A stretch of DNA of 64,000 nt from a virus, in the IMG/VR virus record IMGVR_UViG_3300043444_000221, positions 16,321 through 80,320 of that record. The stretch is one strand, 5' to 3'. Every line of letters begins with the position of its first letter. Within the stretch, counting starts at the first letter, position 1. Positions 10,806 to 19,831 of this stretch are shown in pieces. Position numbers and translations under genes: made by a program. The notes beneath the pieces were generated by a model. It was not told the DNA's origin. It saw nothing but the letters and a program-made list of their open reading frames with translations, and searched no databases.

Positions 10806-11496
10806 TGAAGACGTGCCTGCATTTGTGCCAGAACCACAGCCTGCATCTAGAAATCTTCCACAGTGGTATAAGGATACACCAGGGTCAATTGACTCAGGAG
10901 AAATGATGGCTCAGATTGGCCAGCCTGCAAGCACGGTAAAGAAGTGTATGCCAATCTTTGATGCAATAACAGCAGGATATATTCTAAGACTACCAATGGA
11001 TGTCTTTGTAGATGCTACTGGAGAAAAGCTGACCTATCAGATTCCACTTGCTATGACAAAGTTCAAGGGTGACATGTTCGCTACACATGAGCGTAGACAG
11101 TATGAAAAGTATCCATATGGGGATAGATGGCACCAAGACCTTCTTCGCATTATGCCATTTTGGATTATCAAAACACCAAAGGGGTTTAGTACACTAATTA
11201 CACAGCCATTCCATGGAGACAACTCTCCGCTATACGCAGTAACTGGATTGGTTGATACAGATGGATTTGGAACTGATGGACACTTCTCATTTTGGGTTGA
11301 GAAGGGTTTCAAGGGTACAATTCCACAGGGCACTCCAATTGCACAACTAATTCCATTCAGACGTGAGGACTGGAAGATGGAGCTAGAAACATATGAAGAA
11401 ACTAAGAAAGATATTCTTCCACAACGCTTTAATCTTCGCAGCACATTCAGTAATGGATACAAGAATAAGTTTAGAAGCCGTAAAGAATATAAGTAA
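10774..11496 (+). CDS. DUF6065-like phage protein
   Basis: The 240-residue product carries the family-like signature PQWYKD near the N-terminus, KKCMPIFDAITAGYILRL in the middle, and TPIAQLIPFRREDW near the C-terminus. These blocks recur in the next gene, so the two are paralogs. The function is unknown. The conserved Cys-Met-Pro, Asp-Ala and Thr-Ala-Gly-Tyr residues suggest a binding pocket rather than a classical enzyme motif. Its stop shares one base with the next ATG (TAATG). Confidence 0.7.
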   Translation: MTNIIQFYPLNEDVPAFVPEPQPASRNLPQWYKDTPGSIDSGEMMAQIGQPASTVKKCMPIFDAITAGYILRLPMDVFVDATGEKLTYQIPLAMTKFKGDMFATHERRQYEKYPYGDRWHQDLLRIMPFWIIKTPKGFSTLITQPFHGDNSPLYAVTGLVDTDGFGTDGHFSFWVEKGFKGTIPQGTPIAQLIPFRREDWKMELETYEETKKDILPQRFNLRSTFSNGYKNKFRSRKEYK

Positions 11497-12269
11497 TGGA
11501 TAATCCGCTAAAGATTACATTCATACCAGCCAACAGAGACGCTGAGCAGAGTGGTGCAATGTCTGCACCTGAGCCAGCAGCAAGACATATACCAGAGTGG
11601 TACAGGTCATTGGCTAGGCATGACCTATCAAATGATGACATTACTCTGAGGCCAGAAAATCATATTGGCACTGATGGTGCTCAGGTTTCAACTAAGATGT
11701 GTATGCCATTCTTTGACGCAATTACGGCAGGGTATCAGTATTGCTTAGAGGATGATCTTTATGTGGATATGGATGAAAATGGTCATCCAATTATGCACTG
11801 GAAGGGCAACGTTATGTTGGTAGATACAAGACCAATATTTGATGTACCACTTCCAGATAATTGTCACCCAATACATTTTGGATGGAGAATGAACTGGTTT
11901 TATGAAACTCCACCTGGATATTCTGTACTGATTACACACCCAATGAACAGGCACGACCTTCCGTTTTATACTCTTTCTGGAATTGTTGATGCTGATATTT
12001 GGGGACTGCCAGTGTTTACAGCTTTCTTCTTGAAACGTAATTTCCGTGGGGTAATTCCAAAGGGCACACCAATCTTCCAGATGATTCCATTTAAAAGAGA
12101 TAACTGGGAGCTTGAGGTTGATAGCCGTCAAGATACGATAGATGAGCATTGGTTCCGTGGAGAAAACAGAAGATCCATGCTATATGGATATTACAAGAAG
12201 ACCGCATGGAGAAAAAAGCTATTTGGGATTTTAGGTAAAAAAGAAAAAGAGGTGAGGCATGATGATTAA
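11496..12269 (+). CDS. DUF6065-like phage protein (paralog of preceding gene)
   Basis: This 257-residue product has the same blocks as its upstream neighbour: PEWYRS, TKMCMPFFDAITAGYQY, the SVLITHPMNR/FYTLSGIVD region and TPIFQMIPFKRDNW. Adjacent duplication followed by divergence is the simplest explanation. The basic C-terminus overlaps the next gene by 11 nt. It sits at the head of a glycan-modification operon, so a role in surface modification is possible but unproven. Confidence 0.7.
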   Translation: MDNPLKITFIPANRDAEQSGAMSAPEPAARHIPEWYRSLARHDLSNDDITLRPENHIGTDGAQVSTKMCMPFFDAITAGYQYCLEDDLYVDMDENGHPIMHWKGNVMLVDTRPIFDVPLPDNCHPIHFGWRMNWFYETPPGYSVLITHPMNRHDLPFYTLSGIVDADIWGLPVFTAFFLKRNFRGVIPKGTPIFQMIPFKRDNWELEVDSRQDTIDEHWFRGENRRSMLYGYYKKTAWRKKLFGILGKKEKEVRHDD

Positions 12270-13125
12270 TGAGCATATCTCTATTATTGTTATTGCCTAC
12301 AAGGATAAAAATCTAGCAGACTTTGTTTCATCTATAAAGAAGAATACAAGGTCTCATCACTCAATAGAAGTTTTTGATCAGCATCCCATTGACCACCGTA
12401 AAGAATTTGAGGGTATCGAAGAATGCTCGTATGATCATAAAATATGGGATGATATTGCTGGACCAACGATTAAGCGTACAGAGAAGATATCAAATAGAAT
12501 GCATAATGCAACACACATATGCGTAGTGACACCAGACTCTGTTCTTGCCCCAGGATGGGATGTTGAGTTATTAAAGCTATCTAGCAAAAATAAAGCTGTG
12601 TTTTCTGGTAATGGCAAGGCCATTGTTTCAAATAAGGACCTATTTTCATTAAACGTAGAATATCTTCCATTTAACGAAAGCATTAAGAATCAATTTGTTA
12701 CCAAGAACTTTATCTTTGCTGAATCACAGGCATTCCGTAATATACGGATGCCAGATTTTTTAAAGTATGCTGGAGAAGATGAGTATTGGACATTAGCTTT
12801 TATGTCTCAGGGATATGACATATACTCTGTTCCCACACATATTTATCATGATACAAAATATCGCTCAATAGAAAATACATACCACACCTTCTCTGCAGAA
12901 CACAACTACAACATTGTGGTAGATCTAATGCATAAGGTTAATCTGGAAGAGTATAAGATTTCAGTGGCAGCAGTGGATAACTTTTTTGAGTTTCACAAAA
13001 TAGATCCAAGCAGTATCAAAAAGCTTCCATATGCTACCAACGATGTATCATACAATCCGTATAACCTACAGATGCACGATGTTGATGCACGAAGGTTTAT
13101 AGCAGGCACAAAAGCAGTCTATTAG
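12259..13125 (+). CDS. GT-A-fold glycosyltransferase-like protein
   Basis: The N-terminus (EHISIIVIAYKDKNLADFVSS) is a family-2-like nucleotide-sugar-binding start, and VVTPDSVLAPGWD (about residues 92-104) is the position of the metal-binding acidic motif in such enzymes. EDEYWTLAF around residue 173 fits the catalytic-base region. The 288 residues suit a soluble GT-A transferase; donor and acceptor are unknown. A GAGGTGAGG box precedes the ATG, with a second ATG next to it. Confidence 0.7.
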   Translation: MMINEHISIIVIAYKDKNLADFVSSIKKNTRSHHSIEVFDQHPIDHRKEFEGIEECSYDHKIWDDIAGPTIKRTEKISNRMHNATHICVVTPDSVLAPGWDVELLKLSSKNKAVFSGNGKAIVSNKDLFSLNVEYLPFNESIKNQFVTKNFIFAESQAFRNIRMPDFLKYAGEDEYWTLAFMSQGYDIYSVPTHIYHDTKYRSIENTYHTFSAEHNYNIVVDLMHKVNLEEYKISVAAVDNFFEFHKIDPSSIKKLPYATNDVSYNPYNLQMHDVDARRFIAGTKAVY

Positions 13126-13144
13126 AATAGGGTATAATATAATC

Positions 13145-13744
13145 ATGCACAGTATTAAAGTCATTAATGATTTCGTAGAGCCAGCAGATGCTCAATTGTA
13201 TATGGATGAGGCTAGGACTCCTAGCAATGTAGAGCCGTTCCCAGACTACTATAAAGATCGCTTTGGTGGAACTGCTCTGCCATATAATGAAAACACTAGA
13301 TACCTAAACAAAAAGTATGGCAGAAAAGCTGCTGAACTTGTCCAAGAGCTATACGGATTTGTTAATCCAGTTTATGTTTATAAAGTTTTTATGAATCATA
13401 CAACAAAGCCAGGATACTCTGGACCAATCCATACAGACTCAGTTGACCCTGAGCCATGGATTGAGTGGAGTGCTGTTCTGTATGTTAATGATGACTTTGA
13501 GGGTGCTAAGCTCCACTTTCCAAATCAGGCTTTTGTGTATGACCCAGCACCACGTGACGCTGTATTTTTCCCATCAGCAGGTGCGGAATACATGCACGGC
13601 ATCTCTGAGATGAAGTCTGGTGAAAGATTTTCTATAGTAGTATGCTTGACTAGCAAACCACAGTATGCTGATCCAGACATGCTGGAGCCAGGGGATGATA
13701 TGAATTATAGGGCGACAATGTATGATATGGAGGCAAATAGTTGA
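13145..13744 (+). CDS. 2-oxoglutarate/Fe(II)-dependent oxygenase
   Basis: The 199-residue product shows the facial triad His96-x-Asp98 (HTD) and His151, with Arg161 ten residues further for 2-oxoglutarate binding. That is the layout of prolyl-4-hydroxylase-like phage oxygenases. The substrate is probably a protein or glycan of the virion. TATAAT at 13133-13138 lies 6 nt before the ATG with no ribosome site, so this starts a leaderless transcript. The last 4 nt overlap the next start. Confidence 0.85.
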   Translation: MHSIKVINDFVEPADAQLYMDEARTPSNVEPFPDYYKDRFGGTALPYNENTRYLNKKYGRKAAELVQELYGFVNPVYVYKVFMNHTTKPGYSGPIHTDSVDPEPWIEWSAVLYVNDDFEGAKLHFPNQAFVYDPAPRDAVFFPSAGAEYMHGISEMKSGERFSIVVCLTSKPQYADPDMLEPGDDMNYRATMYDMEANS

Positions 13745-14391
13745 AGCATGAAATATTAGACTTGGGTCTAGTTTATTACACAGATGTTTTTGACAGCCAC
13801 AAAGATCTTGTAGCAAAGATAGAGTCTATGATGGACAGGATTGCTAGGCATGAGCATGGTAGCAATGAGATTCAGGCAGAGGACTGGCAGCCTTGGTGGG
13901 ATGATCACATGGACAAGCCATTCAACTATAAAAGACCAATCTTTAGAAAAGACTCTATTTCTCCAGATGGACACTATGCTAAAGAGCTTTTGGAAATCTC
14001 TGAAATTGTTTATACCGCACTAGATGCAGCATTTGAACACTACGCATCTGAGCTGTATCCATTTGCAAAAAACAATATTAAGTCAGAAGAGTTTGGTGAT
14101 GGCATACTAAAGTACGTTGACAGTGGACACCTGCCAGCTCATCATGACCATGGTGTGAGCAGTCGTGTGCTTTCAGCAGTCATTTATTTAAACGACGACT
14201 ATGATGGTGGCGAGATTGAATTCCAGCAATCAGGAGTAAAAATCAAGCCAAAAGCTGGAAGTATTATATTCTTCCCATCAAACTTTTTATATATCCATGA
14301 GGTTATGCCAGTTTCAAATGGTACAAGGTATGCAATACCACACTGGTATCACAATATGACCAAGCCAATTTTGTCGAATGGAAGCGAATGA
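13741..14391 (+). CDS. 2-oxoglutarate/Fe(II)-dependent oxygenase
   Basis: A second, divergent oxygenase of 216 residues: His134-x-Asp136, distal His186, and Arg196. The AVIYLNDDYDGGEIEF strand is characteristic of the prolyl-4-hydroxylase alpha-subunit type. It uses a TTG start inside TTGA, the overlap with the preceding stop, so it depends on translational coupling. Two adjacent oxygenases suggest sequential or alternative hydroxylation of one target. Confidence 0.85.
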   Translation: MKHEILDLGLVYYTDVFDSHKDLVAKIESMMDRIARHEHGSNEIQAEDWQPWWDDHMDKPFNYKRPIFRKDSISPDGHYAKELLEISEIVYTALDAAFEHYASELYPFAKNNIKSEEFGDGILKYVDSGHLPAHHDHGVSSRVLSAVIYLNDDYDGGEIEFQQSGVKIKPKAGSIIFFPSNFLYIHEVMPVSNGTRYAIPHWYHNMTKPILSNGSE

Positions 14392-14474
14392 AAAGAATAA
14401 TATTTTTAATTAAGTTTAAGCTTTGGAAGATTAAGAATCGCAAAAAGCTAAAGAAGAAAGAATATATTTATTAA
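14388..14474 (+). CDS. Tiny basic peptide
   Basis: The ATG overlaps the preceding stop (ATGA) and its stop overlaps the next start (TAATG). The 28-residue product has a hydrophobic start and a Lys/Arg-rich remainder. The tight coupling on both sides argues that it is translated, at least to keep ribosomes moving to the SGNH gene. No function is recognised. Confidence 0.5.
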   Translation: MKRIIFLIKFKLWKIKNRKKLKKKEYIY

Positions 14475-15376
14475 TGTCAGTAGATATTGGTAGCAACATT
14501 AATTTTGGACACATCGTAAACGGTAGTGTCATGGAATTCTCAACACAATTTGGATATAGTGGGTGGACAAAGACTGGCCCTGGACCAGGACTTGGTAAGC
14601 ATAACTGGTATGACCAAATTGACTTATATATAAATTCACATGGATTTAGGTGTGATGAATTTGTAGAAAAAGATAAGCATGATGGCATGCACCTTTTGTT
14701 TGCAGGATGTTCTGTAACTTGGGGAGATGCTACAAAGAGCAAAGATCTTTGGGCAAAAAGGGTATATGACAAAATATCTTCAGTTCACAAGACTAGCGGA
14801 TACTTTAATATAGGTTTCCCAGGGATGAGCATTATACAAGAAATATTCTGGATCATAAAGTATTGTAAAGCTTTTGGGAACCCAGACTTTATATTTTTTC
14901 TTATGCCAAATGTTGGCAGATTTGTTAATGTTGGCTACATTGGCGGTGGAGATAGTCCAGTACTTGGAAGCTCATTGATGGATACAGAAAGTAAAGACTT
15001 TGATACAAACTCTTTATTGTTAGCAGCCTACCTAACATTTGAGGCCTACCTAATGCTTGATGAATATTGCAAGGCATCAGGGATAACCCTAATATCCAGT
15101 ACATGGTCTGATCATCCAAATGAAAGAATAAACCACGGTAACTCGTTTATAAACCCAACAGCTAGTTTGCTAAAGGGTAAGTTTGACACATTCTTTGACT
15201 TTATGCAAGATGGTGTTGACAAATTGGAATGGATGTATGAGTATATAGTTAAAAATCCAGAAGCAACATTAAGAGCAATTGATGATATACATCCAGGCTC
15301 AGCAGAACATGCGTACTTTGCTACCAGAATGCTAGACAGATACAGAGAGATAACAAGTGAAGATATTAGGCTTTAA
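14474..15376 (+). CDS. SGNH/GDSL-type hydrolase
   Basis: The 300-residue product has the block-I nucleophile Ser80 in FAGCSVTWG and the C-terminal Asp270-x-x-His273 in DDIHPG, the catalytic ends of the SGNH fold. Such enzymes remove O-acetyl or other ester groups from glycans or lipids. The gene lies between oxygenases and a carbamoyltransferase, fitting glycan tailoring. A paralog is encoded at 35714-36646 with the same landmarks. It overlaps the next gene by 20 nt. Confidence 0.82.
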   Translation: MSVDIGSNINFGHIVNGSVMEFSTQFGYSGWTKTGPGPGLGKHNWYDQIDLYINSHGFRCDEFVEKDKHDGMHLLFAGCSVTWGDATKSKDLWAKRVYDKISSVHKTSGYFNIGFPGMSIIQEIFWIIKYCKAFGNPDFIFFLMPNVGRFVNVGYIGGGDSPVLGSSLMDTESKDFDTNSLLLAAYLTFEAYLMLDEYCKASGITLISSTWSDHPNERINHGNSFINPTASLLKGKFDTFFDFMQDGVDKLEWMYEYIVKNPEATLRAIDDIHPGSAEHAYFATRMLDRYREITSEDIRL

Positions 15377-16775
15377 CGAAACTTCTCATGATGCAGCTGT
15401 TGCTGTTGTTAAAAATGGAATGATTCTATTTGCAGGGCATGCAGAACGGTATAGTAAAGAAAAGAATGACTGGTACACAAACGATGATTTGTGGAATGAT
15501 GCACTTAGATGGGGAAAGCCAGACGCAATAGCTTACTACGAAAAGCCATGGCTAAAGAAATTTAGGCTTTGGAAAAATGGTGGGGCAGCGGACTGGAAGC
15601 CCAAACACAGATATGATGTATCATTTAAGCACCACTACTCTCACGCATGTGCTGGATACTACACAAGTACATTTGATAAAGCAGCAATAGTTGTCCTTGA
15701 TGCAATGGGAGAATTTGCAACATCTACCGTCTGGTCTGGTGATGGCGAAGAGATTAAGCTTGTCAAAGAAATAAAGTATCCACTTAGCTTTGGATTATTC
15801 TATACAGCATTTACAAAACTTATCGGACTCAAGCCAAACGAACATGAGTATATCCTTATGGGTATGGCAGGGTATGGAGATCCAGCGAGATACTTTAAAA
15901 AGGTATCTGAGTATTTCCCATACACTGGTAAGCAGAAGTACAACTACCACAAGGGCATTACTGATTGGAATGAGCCAATTGATGAGCAAGCTAAATTTGA
16001 TATAGCTGCTGCAGTTCAGAGAGTTTATGAATATAGGCTGTGGGACTTTATGTCTCAGGTAAGAAATGAATTACTGCCAAATTATGGCAACCTTGTTTTT
16101 ATGGGTGGTTGTGCATTGAATGCATCTGCAAATACAATGTTGTGGAAGATATTTGATAACATTTGGATTATGCCAAATCCAGGGGATGCTGGCAGTTCTT
16201 TGGGGGCTGCCCTTGCACTTCGTGGAAAGCATGTAAGGTGGGAAGGCCCATACCTTGGGTACGATCTTGGTAATGAGTATCCAGTAGACGCAATCTTTAA
16301 TGAAATAATGACAAACAAAGTATGTGCAGTAGCTGCAGGAAGAGCAGAGTTTGGTCCACGTGCACTTGGTAATAGAAGCATCTTGGCAGACCCAAGAGAT
16401 CCAGACATCAAGGATAAGGTTAATAGAATAAAGCAGCGTGAACTCTTTAGGCCATTTGCCCCAGTGGTTATGGCTGAGCATGCATCTGAATGGTTTGATA
16501 TGAATTATGAATCTCCATATATGCAGTACACTCCAAAGTGTCTAAAGCCTGAAATCATTCCATCAGTTGTACACGTAGATGGAACTTCCAGAGTTCAGAC
16601 AGTTACAAGAGAACAGCATCCAGGACTATATGCAGTCCTAGAAAAGTTCTACAATGAAACTGGTGTTCCAGTATTGCTTAATACTAGTCTGAATGTTAAG
16701 GGGCAGCCATTACTTAACGATGAAGATGACATTAAGCTTTGGGAAGAAACCTATAATACTAAGATTGTGAGATAA
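15357..16775 (+). CDS. NodU/TobZ-type carbamoyltransferase
   Basis: The 472-residue product begins with the Kae1-like fold (GFNETSHDAAVAVVKNG). It contains HHYSHACAGYYTS with metal-binding histidines, the MGGCALNASAN block, and the C-terminal domain signature EFGPRALGNRSILADPR. Enzymes of this family transfer carbamoyl from carbamoyl-phosphate, via carbamoyl-AMP, to sugar or antibiotic hydroxyls. The start is GTG inside the SGNH gene. Its substrate is probably a sugar made or attached by the neighbouring enzymes. Confidence 0.9.
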   Translation: MKILGFNETSHDAAVAVVKNGMILFAGHAERYSKEKNDWYTNDDLWNDALRWGKPDAIAYYEKPWLKKFRLWKNGGAADWKPKHRYDVSFKHHYSHACAGYYTSTFDKAAIVVLDAMGEFATSTVWSGDGEEIKLVKEIKYPLSFGLFYTAFTKLIGLKPNEHEYILMGMAGYGDPARYFKKVSEYFPYTGKQKYNYHKGITDWNEPIDEQAKFDIAAAVQRVYEYRLWDFMSQVRNELLPNYGNLVFMGGCALNASANTMLWKIFDNIWIMPNPGDAGSSLGAALALRGKHVRWEGPYLGYDLGNEYPVDAIFNEIMTNKVCAVAAGRAEFGPRALGNRSILADPRDPDIKDKVNRIKQRELFRPFAPVVMAEHASEWFDMNYESPYMQYTPKCLKPEIIPSVVHVDGTSRVQTVTREQHPGLYAVLEKFYNETGVPVLLNTSLNVKGQPLLNDEDDIKLWEETYNTKIVR

Positions 16776-16778
16776 GTC

Positions 16779-17723
16779 ATGAAAGATAAAACAATTTTTA
16801 TAACAGTTCCTGCCTACAATGATCCAGCACTAATCAGAACTATTGAGGGTGCGTTGGAGAATGCCTTGTTCCCAGAAAGATTATTTTTTTGTATAGGAAT
16901 GCAGTATCATGATGACAGAATGCCAGACATCTCTAAGTATTTGGATAACCCAAACTTTAAGTTTTTATTTTATGATGTAGAGACTCGTCCAGGAGTTTAC
17001 TGGGTAAGACGAGAGATGGCAGAGCAGCATAGCGGACAAGACTATTTCCTAATGATAGATTCTCATATGGTGTTTGCAAAGTATTGGGATGCTACACTAA
17101 TCAATGACTATGATGCACTTGTTAGGTTGCATGGGGAAAAGACAGTATTGTCTAGGCCAACCATGAAACACGTTGGCTCAACCTTTGATAATGGTTTTGT
17201 AACTGATGCTGTTTATTGGGGCATAACACCAAATAATGATTTAAATGTTATTGATAGGACAATTAGTCCAGCAGCAGATAGTGAACCATGGGATGGTACT
17301 AGGTACAGAAGAAGCTTCCAGTCATGCAGCCACTTCTTCTTTACAAATAAGAACTATTTAAAAGATGTTGGATTCTTCCCAATTATAAGATCATACACAG
17401 AAGAATACACCATATCTATAGCAAGCTTCTTGTCTGGATGGGATTATTACTATAACACTGAATATATTCCTATAGGTCACGATGATGAAGAGACTACCAT
17501 GGCAATTTATGGTAAGCCAATGTATACTATGGGTCAGGGAAAGCCTTATCAGGCACTATACGAAAGTCCTGATGAGAGGGTTGAGATGGCAAAGTTTCAA
17601 TTCTTAGACAGCTCTTCTGTCTTTAAGGTTAAGAATCAAAGGCGTACAATAGAAGAGTTCTATGACCTGAACCCTCAACTAAAAGATATAAGGCAGATGT
17701 ACATAGCAATGCTTGGCCTTTAA
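16779..17723 (+). CDS. GlcNAc-type glycosyltransferase (DxH family)
   Basis: The 314-residue product starts with FITVPAYNDPALIRTIEGAL, and MIDSHMVF near residue 92 supplies the metal-binding Asp-Ser-His. SCHFFFTNKNYL and SFLSGWDYYY fit the GlcNAc (PF11397-like) family that glycosylates hydroxylated proline or Skp1 in eukaryotes. The window has two paralogs, at 28681-29775 (minus) and 34559-35497. Placement next to prolyl-hydroxylase-like oxygenases suggests hydroxylation followed by glycosylation. Confidence 0.82.
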   Translation: MKDKTIFITVPAYNDPALIRTIEGALENALFPERLFFCIGMQYHDDRMPDISKYLDNPNFKFLFYDVETRPGVYWVRREMAEQHSGQDYFLMIDSHMVFAKYWDATLINDYDALVRLHGEKTVLSRPTMKHVGSTFDNGFVTDAVYWGITPNNDLNVIDRTISPAADSEPWDGTRYRRSFQSCSHFFFTNKNYLKDVGFFPIIRSYTEEYTISIASFLSGWDYYYNTEYIPIGHDDEETTMAIYGKPMYTMGQGKPYQALYESPDERVEMAKFQFLDSSSVFKVKNQRRTIEEFYDLNPQLKDIRQMYIAMLGL

Positions 17724-17765
17724 TATTCTGGTATAATTTTGTACTGTCGTATAAGGAGGCCAAAT

Positions 17766-18344
17766 ATGGCAGACAAAAACACAGCAGCCCTATTAGTTGA
17801 GGTTGCAAAAAAGGAACTTGGAACTATTGAGGGTCCAAAGGATAACGAAACCAAATATGGTAAATTTACAAAGGCAAACTTTCAAGCTTGGTGCGGATCA
17901 TTTGTTATGTGGTGTGCAGATCAAGCAGGTGTAAAGGTGCCAAACACTGTCTATACTCCTGCAGGTGCAGAAGGTTTTAAGAAGATGGGTACTTGGGTTG
18001 ATGCTAAGAGCGGAGAAGCTCCACAGCCAGGTGACATTCTTTATTTTGATTTTCCAGAAGACGGTGTCAATAGAATTTCACACGTTGGTATTTGTATTAA
18101 GGCTGGCAAAGATGGACTATGCACAACCATAGAAGGCAACACATCTGGGACTGCAAAGGGAGACCAGAGAAATGGTGGAATGGTTGCAGAAAAGGTTCGT
18201 GGATATGCAAAGAATAAAAAGGGTATTCAGGTGTCTATTGTTGGATGGGGTAGACCAAAGTTTTCTCCTAATACTTCGGTAGCAGAAAAGCCTTTTGACA
18301 CAGACTCAGTCACAGAAATTTATTGTGACTATTTAGAAGCATAA
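17766..18344 (+). CDS. CHAP-domain amidase/endopeptidase, endolysin candidate
   Basis: The 192-residue product is a single CHAP domain with Cys43 (WCGSF), His106 (ISHVGI) and Glu123/Asn125 (IEGNT), the expected catalytic set for cutting peptidoglycan peptides. The ATG at 17766 follows AAGGAGG; the longer in-frame ORF to 17739 is ignored. There is no signal peptide, as expected for a holin-released endolysin. A C-terminal extension after about residue 165 could bind the wall. Confidence 0.87.
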   Translation: MADKNTAALLVEVAKKELGTIEGPKDNETKYGKFTKANFQAWCGSFVMWCADQAGVKVPNTVYTPAGAEGFKKMGTWVDAKSGEAPQPGDILYFDFPEDGVNRISHVGICIKAGKDGLCTTIEGNTSGTAKGDQRNGGMVAEKVRGYAKNKKGIQVSIVGWGRPKFSPNTSVAEKPFDTDSVTEIYCDYLEA

Positions 18345-18379
18345 TGTGTTAAAATATATTTATATAGAAGGAGGGCCAC

Positions 18380-19138
18380 ATGGCCAAATATCAATATCCG
18401 ATTGACGGAGGAAAAAACAAAGGCTGGAAAATCAGCAGCAAGATGGGCTGGAGAATTCACCCAGTCCAGAAAACTAAGAAGCACCACAATGGTACTGACA
18501 TCTTTGGACTTGGAAAGAAGCCATGGTACATCGAAGCATTCGCAGATGGAAAGGTTCTAAAGGCACAGAAGTCAACTGCTGCAGGTGGTGGATTTGGATA
18601 CTATGTAGTTCTTTTGCACAAGATTGATGGAGAATTTTATACATCACTATACGCTCACATGGAAGAAGGATCTTTGCAGGTAAAGCCTGGACAGACAGTT
18701 ACCGCTGGTACAGTTCTTGGAAAGATGGGAACTACTGGTATGTCAACTGGTGTTCACCTACACTGGGAGATCTGGAAGGGTAAGGAGCATGGATGGTCTG
18801 CAGACGGCAAGGGCTTTGTTGAGCCAATTGGATTTGTAGAAGCACTCATGGCAGCAGAAAAGGCAAAGGCATCAGCTGATGAGGTAACCCCTTCTGACGC
18901 TCCAGCACAGCCACTGCCAGCTCACTCAACTATGCCAGAGGAAAAGCCAAAGCCAGCACCAAAGCCAGTTGCTAAGCCAGTTGCAAAAGCACCTGCTAAG
19001 GTGTATACTGTTAAGGCAGGGGATACACTGAGTGGTATTGCTACAAAGAACAAAACAACAGTAGCTAATCTAGTAAAGATTAACGGGATCAAGGATGCTA
19101 ATAAGCTATCTGTTGGTCAAAAAATTAAGCTAGCCTAG
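18380..19138 (+). CDS. M23 metallopeptidase with LysM wall-binding domain, endolysin candidate
   Basis: The N-terminal M23 domain has zinc ligands His36 and Asp40 and the His126-x-His128 pair (HLHWE). A Pro/Ala/Lys linker follows, then one LysM domain at about 208-252 (YTVKAGDTLSGIATKNK). It would cut cross-bridges and anchor on GlcNAc chains. A GAAGGAGGG box precedes the ATG. It follows the CHAP gene by 35 nt, so the two cutters probably work together at lysis. The next gene's -35 starts right at its stop. Confidence 0.92.
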   Translation: MAKYQYPIDGGKNKGWKISSKMGWRIHPVQKTKKHHNGTDIFGLGKKPWYIEAFADGKVLKAQKSTAAGGGFGYYVVLLHKIDGEFYTSLYAHMEEGSLQVKPGQTVTAGTVLGKMGTTGMSTGVHLHWEIWKGKEHGWSADGKGFVEPIGFVEALMAAEKAKASADEVTPSDAPAQPLPAHSTMPEEKPKPAPKPVAKPVAKAPAKVYTVKAGDTLSGIATKNKTTVANLVKINGIKDANKLSVGQKIKLA

Positions 19139-19167
19139 TTGACAGATAATCACAGGGGTGGTATACT
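19139..19167 (+). promoter_or_regulatory. Sigma70-type promoter
   Basis: TTGACA at 19139-19144 directly follows the M23 stop codon, and TATACT at 19162-19167 lies 17 bp on. It drives the DUF2061 gene and probably the genes that follow. Confidence 0.87.
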
Positions 19168-19209
19168 TTATATAGTATGCCACCCTTTGTGGCCTTTATA
19201 GGAGGAAAT

Positions 19210-19410
19210 ATGGAATCCAATAAAAGAAGTTTGATTAAGACATTGAGCTGGGAAACATTCCATCTCATTGGAGTAGCTGGTGTAATTTATCTTTTCACTG
19301 GCGAATGGGAGTATGCAAGCCTTGGTGCCTTGATTTATATTGCCTGGGAATCTCTAGGGTATTACATCCATGAGCGTCTTTGGGCTAAGTTTGGCAAGAA
19401 GGTAAAGTAA
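19210..19410 (+). CDS. DUF2061-like small membrane protein
   Basis: The 66-residue product starts at the ATG after AGGAGG (the upstream in-frame ATG at 19177 is rejected). The KRSLIKTLSWE start and two hydrophobic segments with central acidic residues match the DUF2061 layout. The biochemical role of this family is unknown. Its stop shares a base with the next start (TAATG). Confidence 0.72.
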   Translation: MESNKRSLIKTLSWETFHLIGVAGVIYLFTGEWEYASLGALIYIAWESLGYYIHERLWAKFGKKVK

Positions 19411-19586
19411 TGCCAGTATATGAGTATGCATGTACATCATGCGATCATTCATTTAAAGAGACAAGAAGTATCCACGACCCATCACCTGAGCATTTGTGCG
19501 AAAAGTGTGGGTATAGAATGCGTCAAGTAATTGGCACACCTGCTATCCAGTTTAAGGGTAGCGGATTCTATCAAACAGATAAGTAG
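19410..19586 (+). CDS. FmdB-type zinc ribbon protein
   Basis: The 58-residue protein has the FmdB start MPVYEYACTSC. Its zinc knuckles are Cys8-x2-Cys11 and Cys30-x2-Cys33, followed by the QVIGTPAIQFKGSGFYQTD block typical of the family. FmdB-like proteins are putative regulators and are common in actinophages. It is translationally coupled to the gene before it. Confidence 0.88.
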   Translation: MPVYEYACTSCDHSFKETRSIHDPSPEHLCEKCGYRMRQVIGTPAIQFKGSGFYQTDK

Positions 19587-19594
19587 GAGTAGGC

Positions 19595-19831
19595 ATGGAA
19601 ATTGCAATATCTCATGAATGGACATTGACAGCTAATGATCGTTGCGACAGCTGTGGTGCACAGGCATATGTACAGGTAACTGGAGTATCTGGAGACCTAC
19701 TGTTTTGTTCTCACCACTACAATAAGATTGTAGATAATGCTGTTGGATATGACAAAATGATGAAGTTTGCATTCAAGATAGTTGATGAGCGAGAACGTCT
19801 TGAAGAGAATCGGACAAAGGGTGAAGACTAA
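19595..19831 (+). CDS. DUF7455-like zinc protein
   Basis: The 78-residue protein shows CDSCGAQAYVQV and LLFCSHHYNKI, a Cys4/His-type zinc site conserved in a small protein widespread in Actinobacteria and their phages. A TAGGAGTAGG box precedes the ATG. Function is unknown. It overlaps the following epimerase gene by 11 nt. It is one of the best host-lineage markers here. Confidence 0.8.
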   Translation: MEIAISHEWTLTANDRCDSCGAQAYVQVTGVSGDLLFCSHHYNKIVDNAVGYDKMMKFAFKIVDERERLEENRTKGED

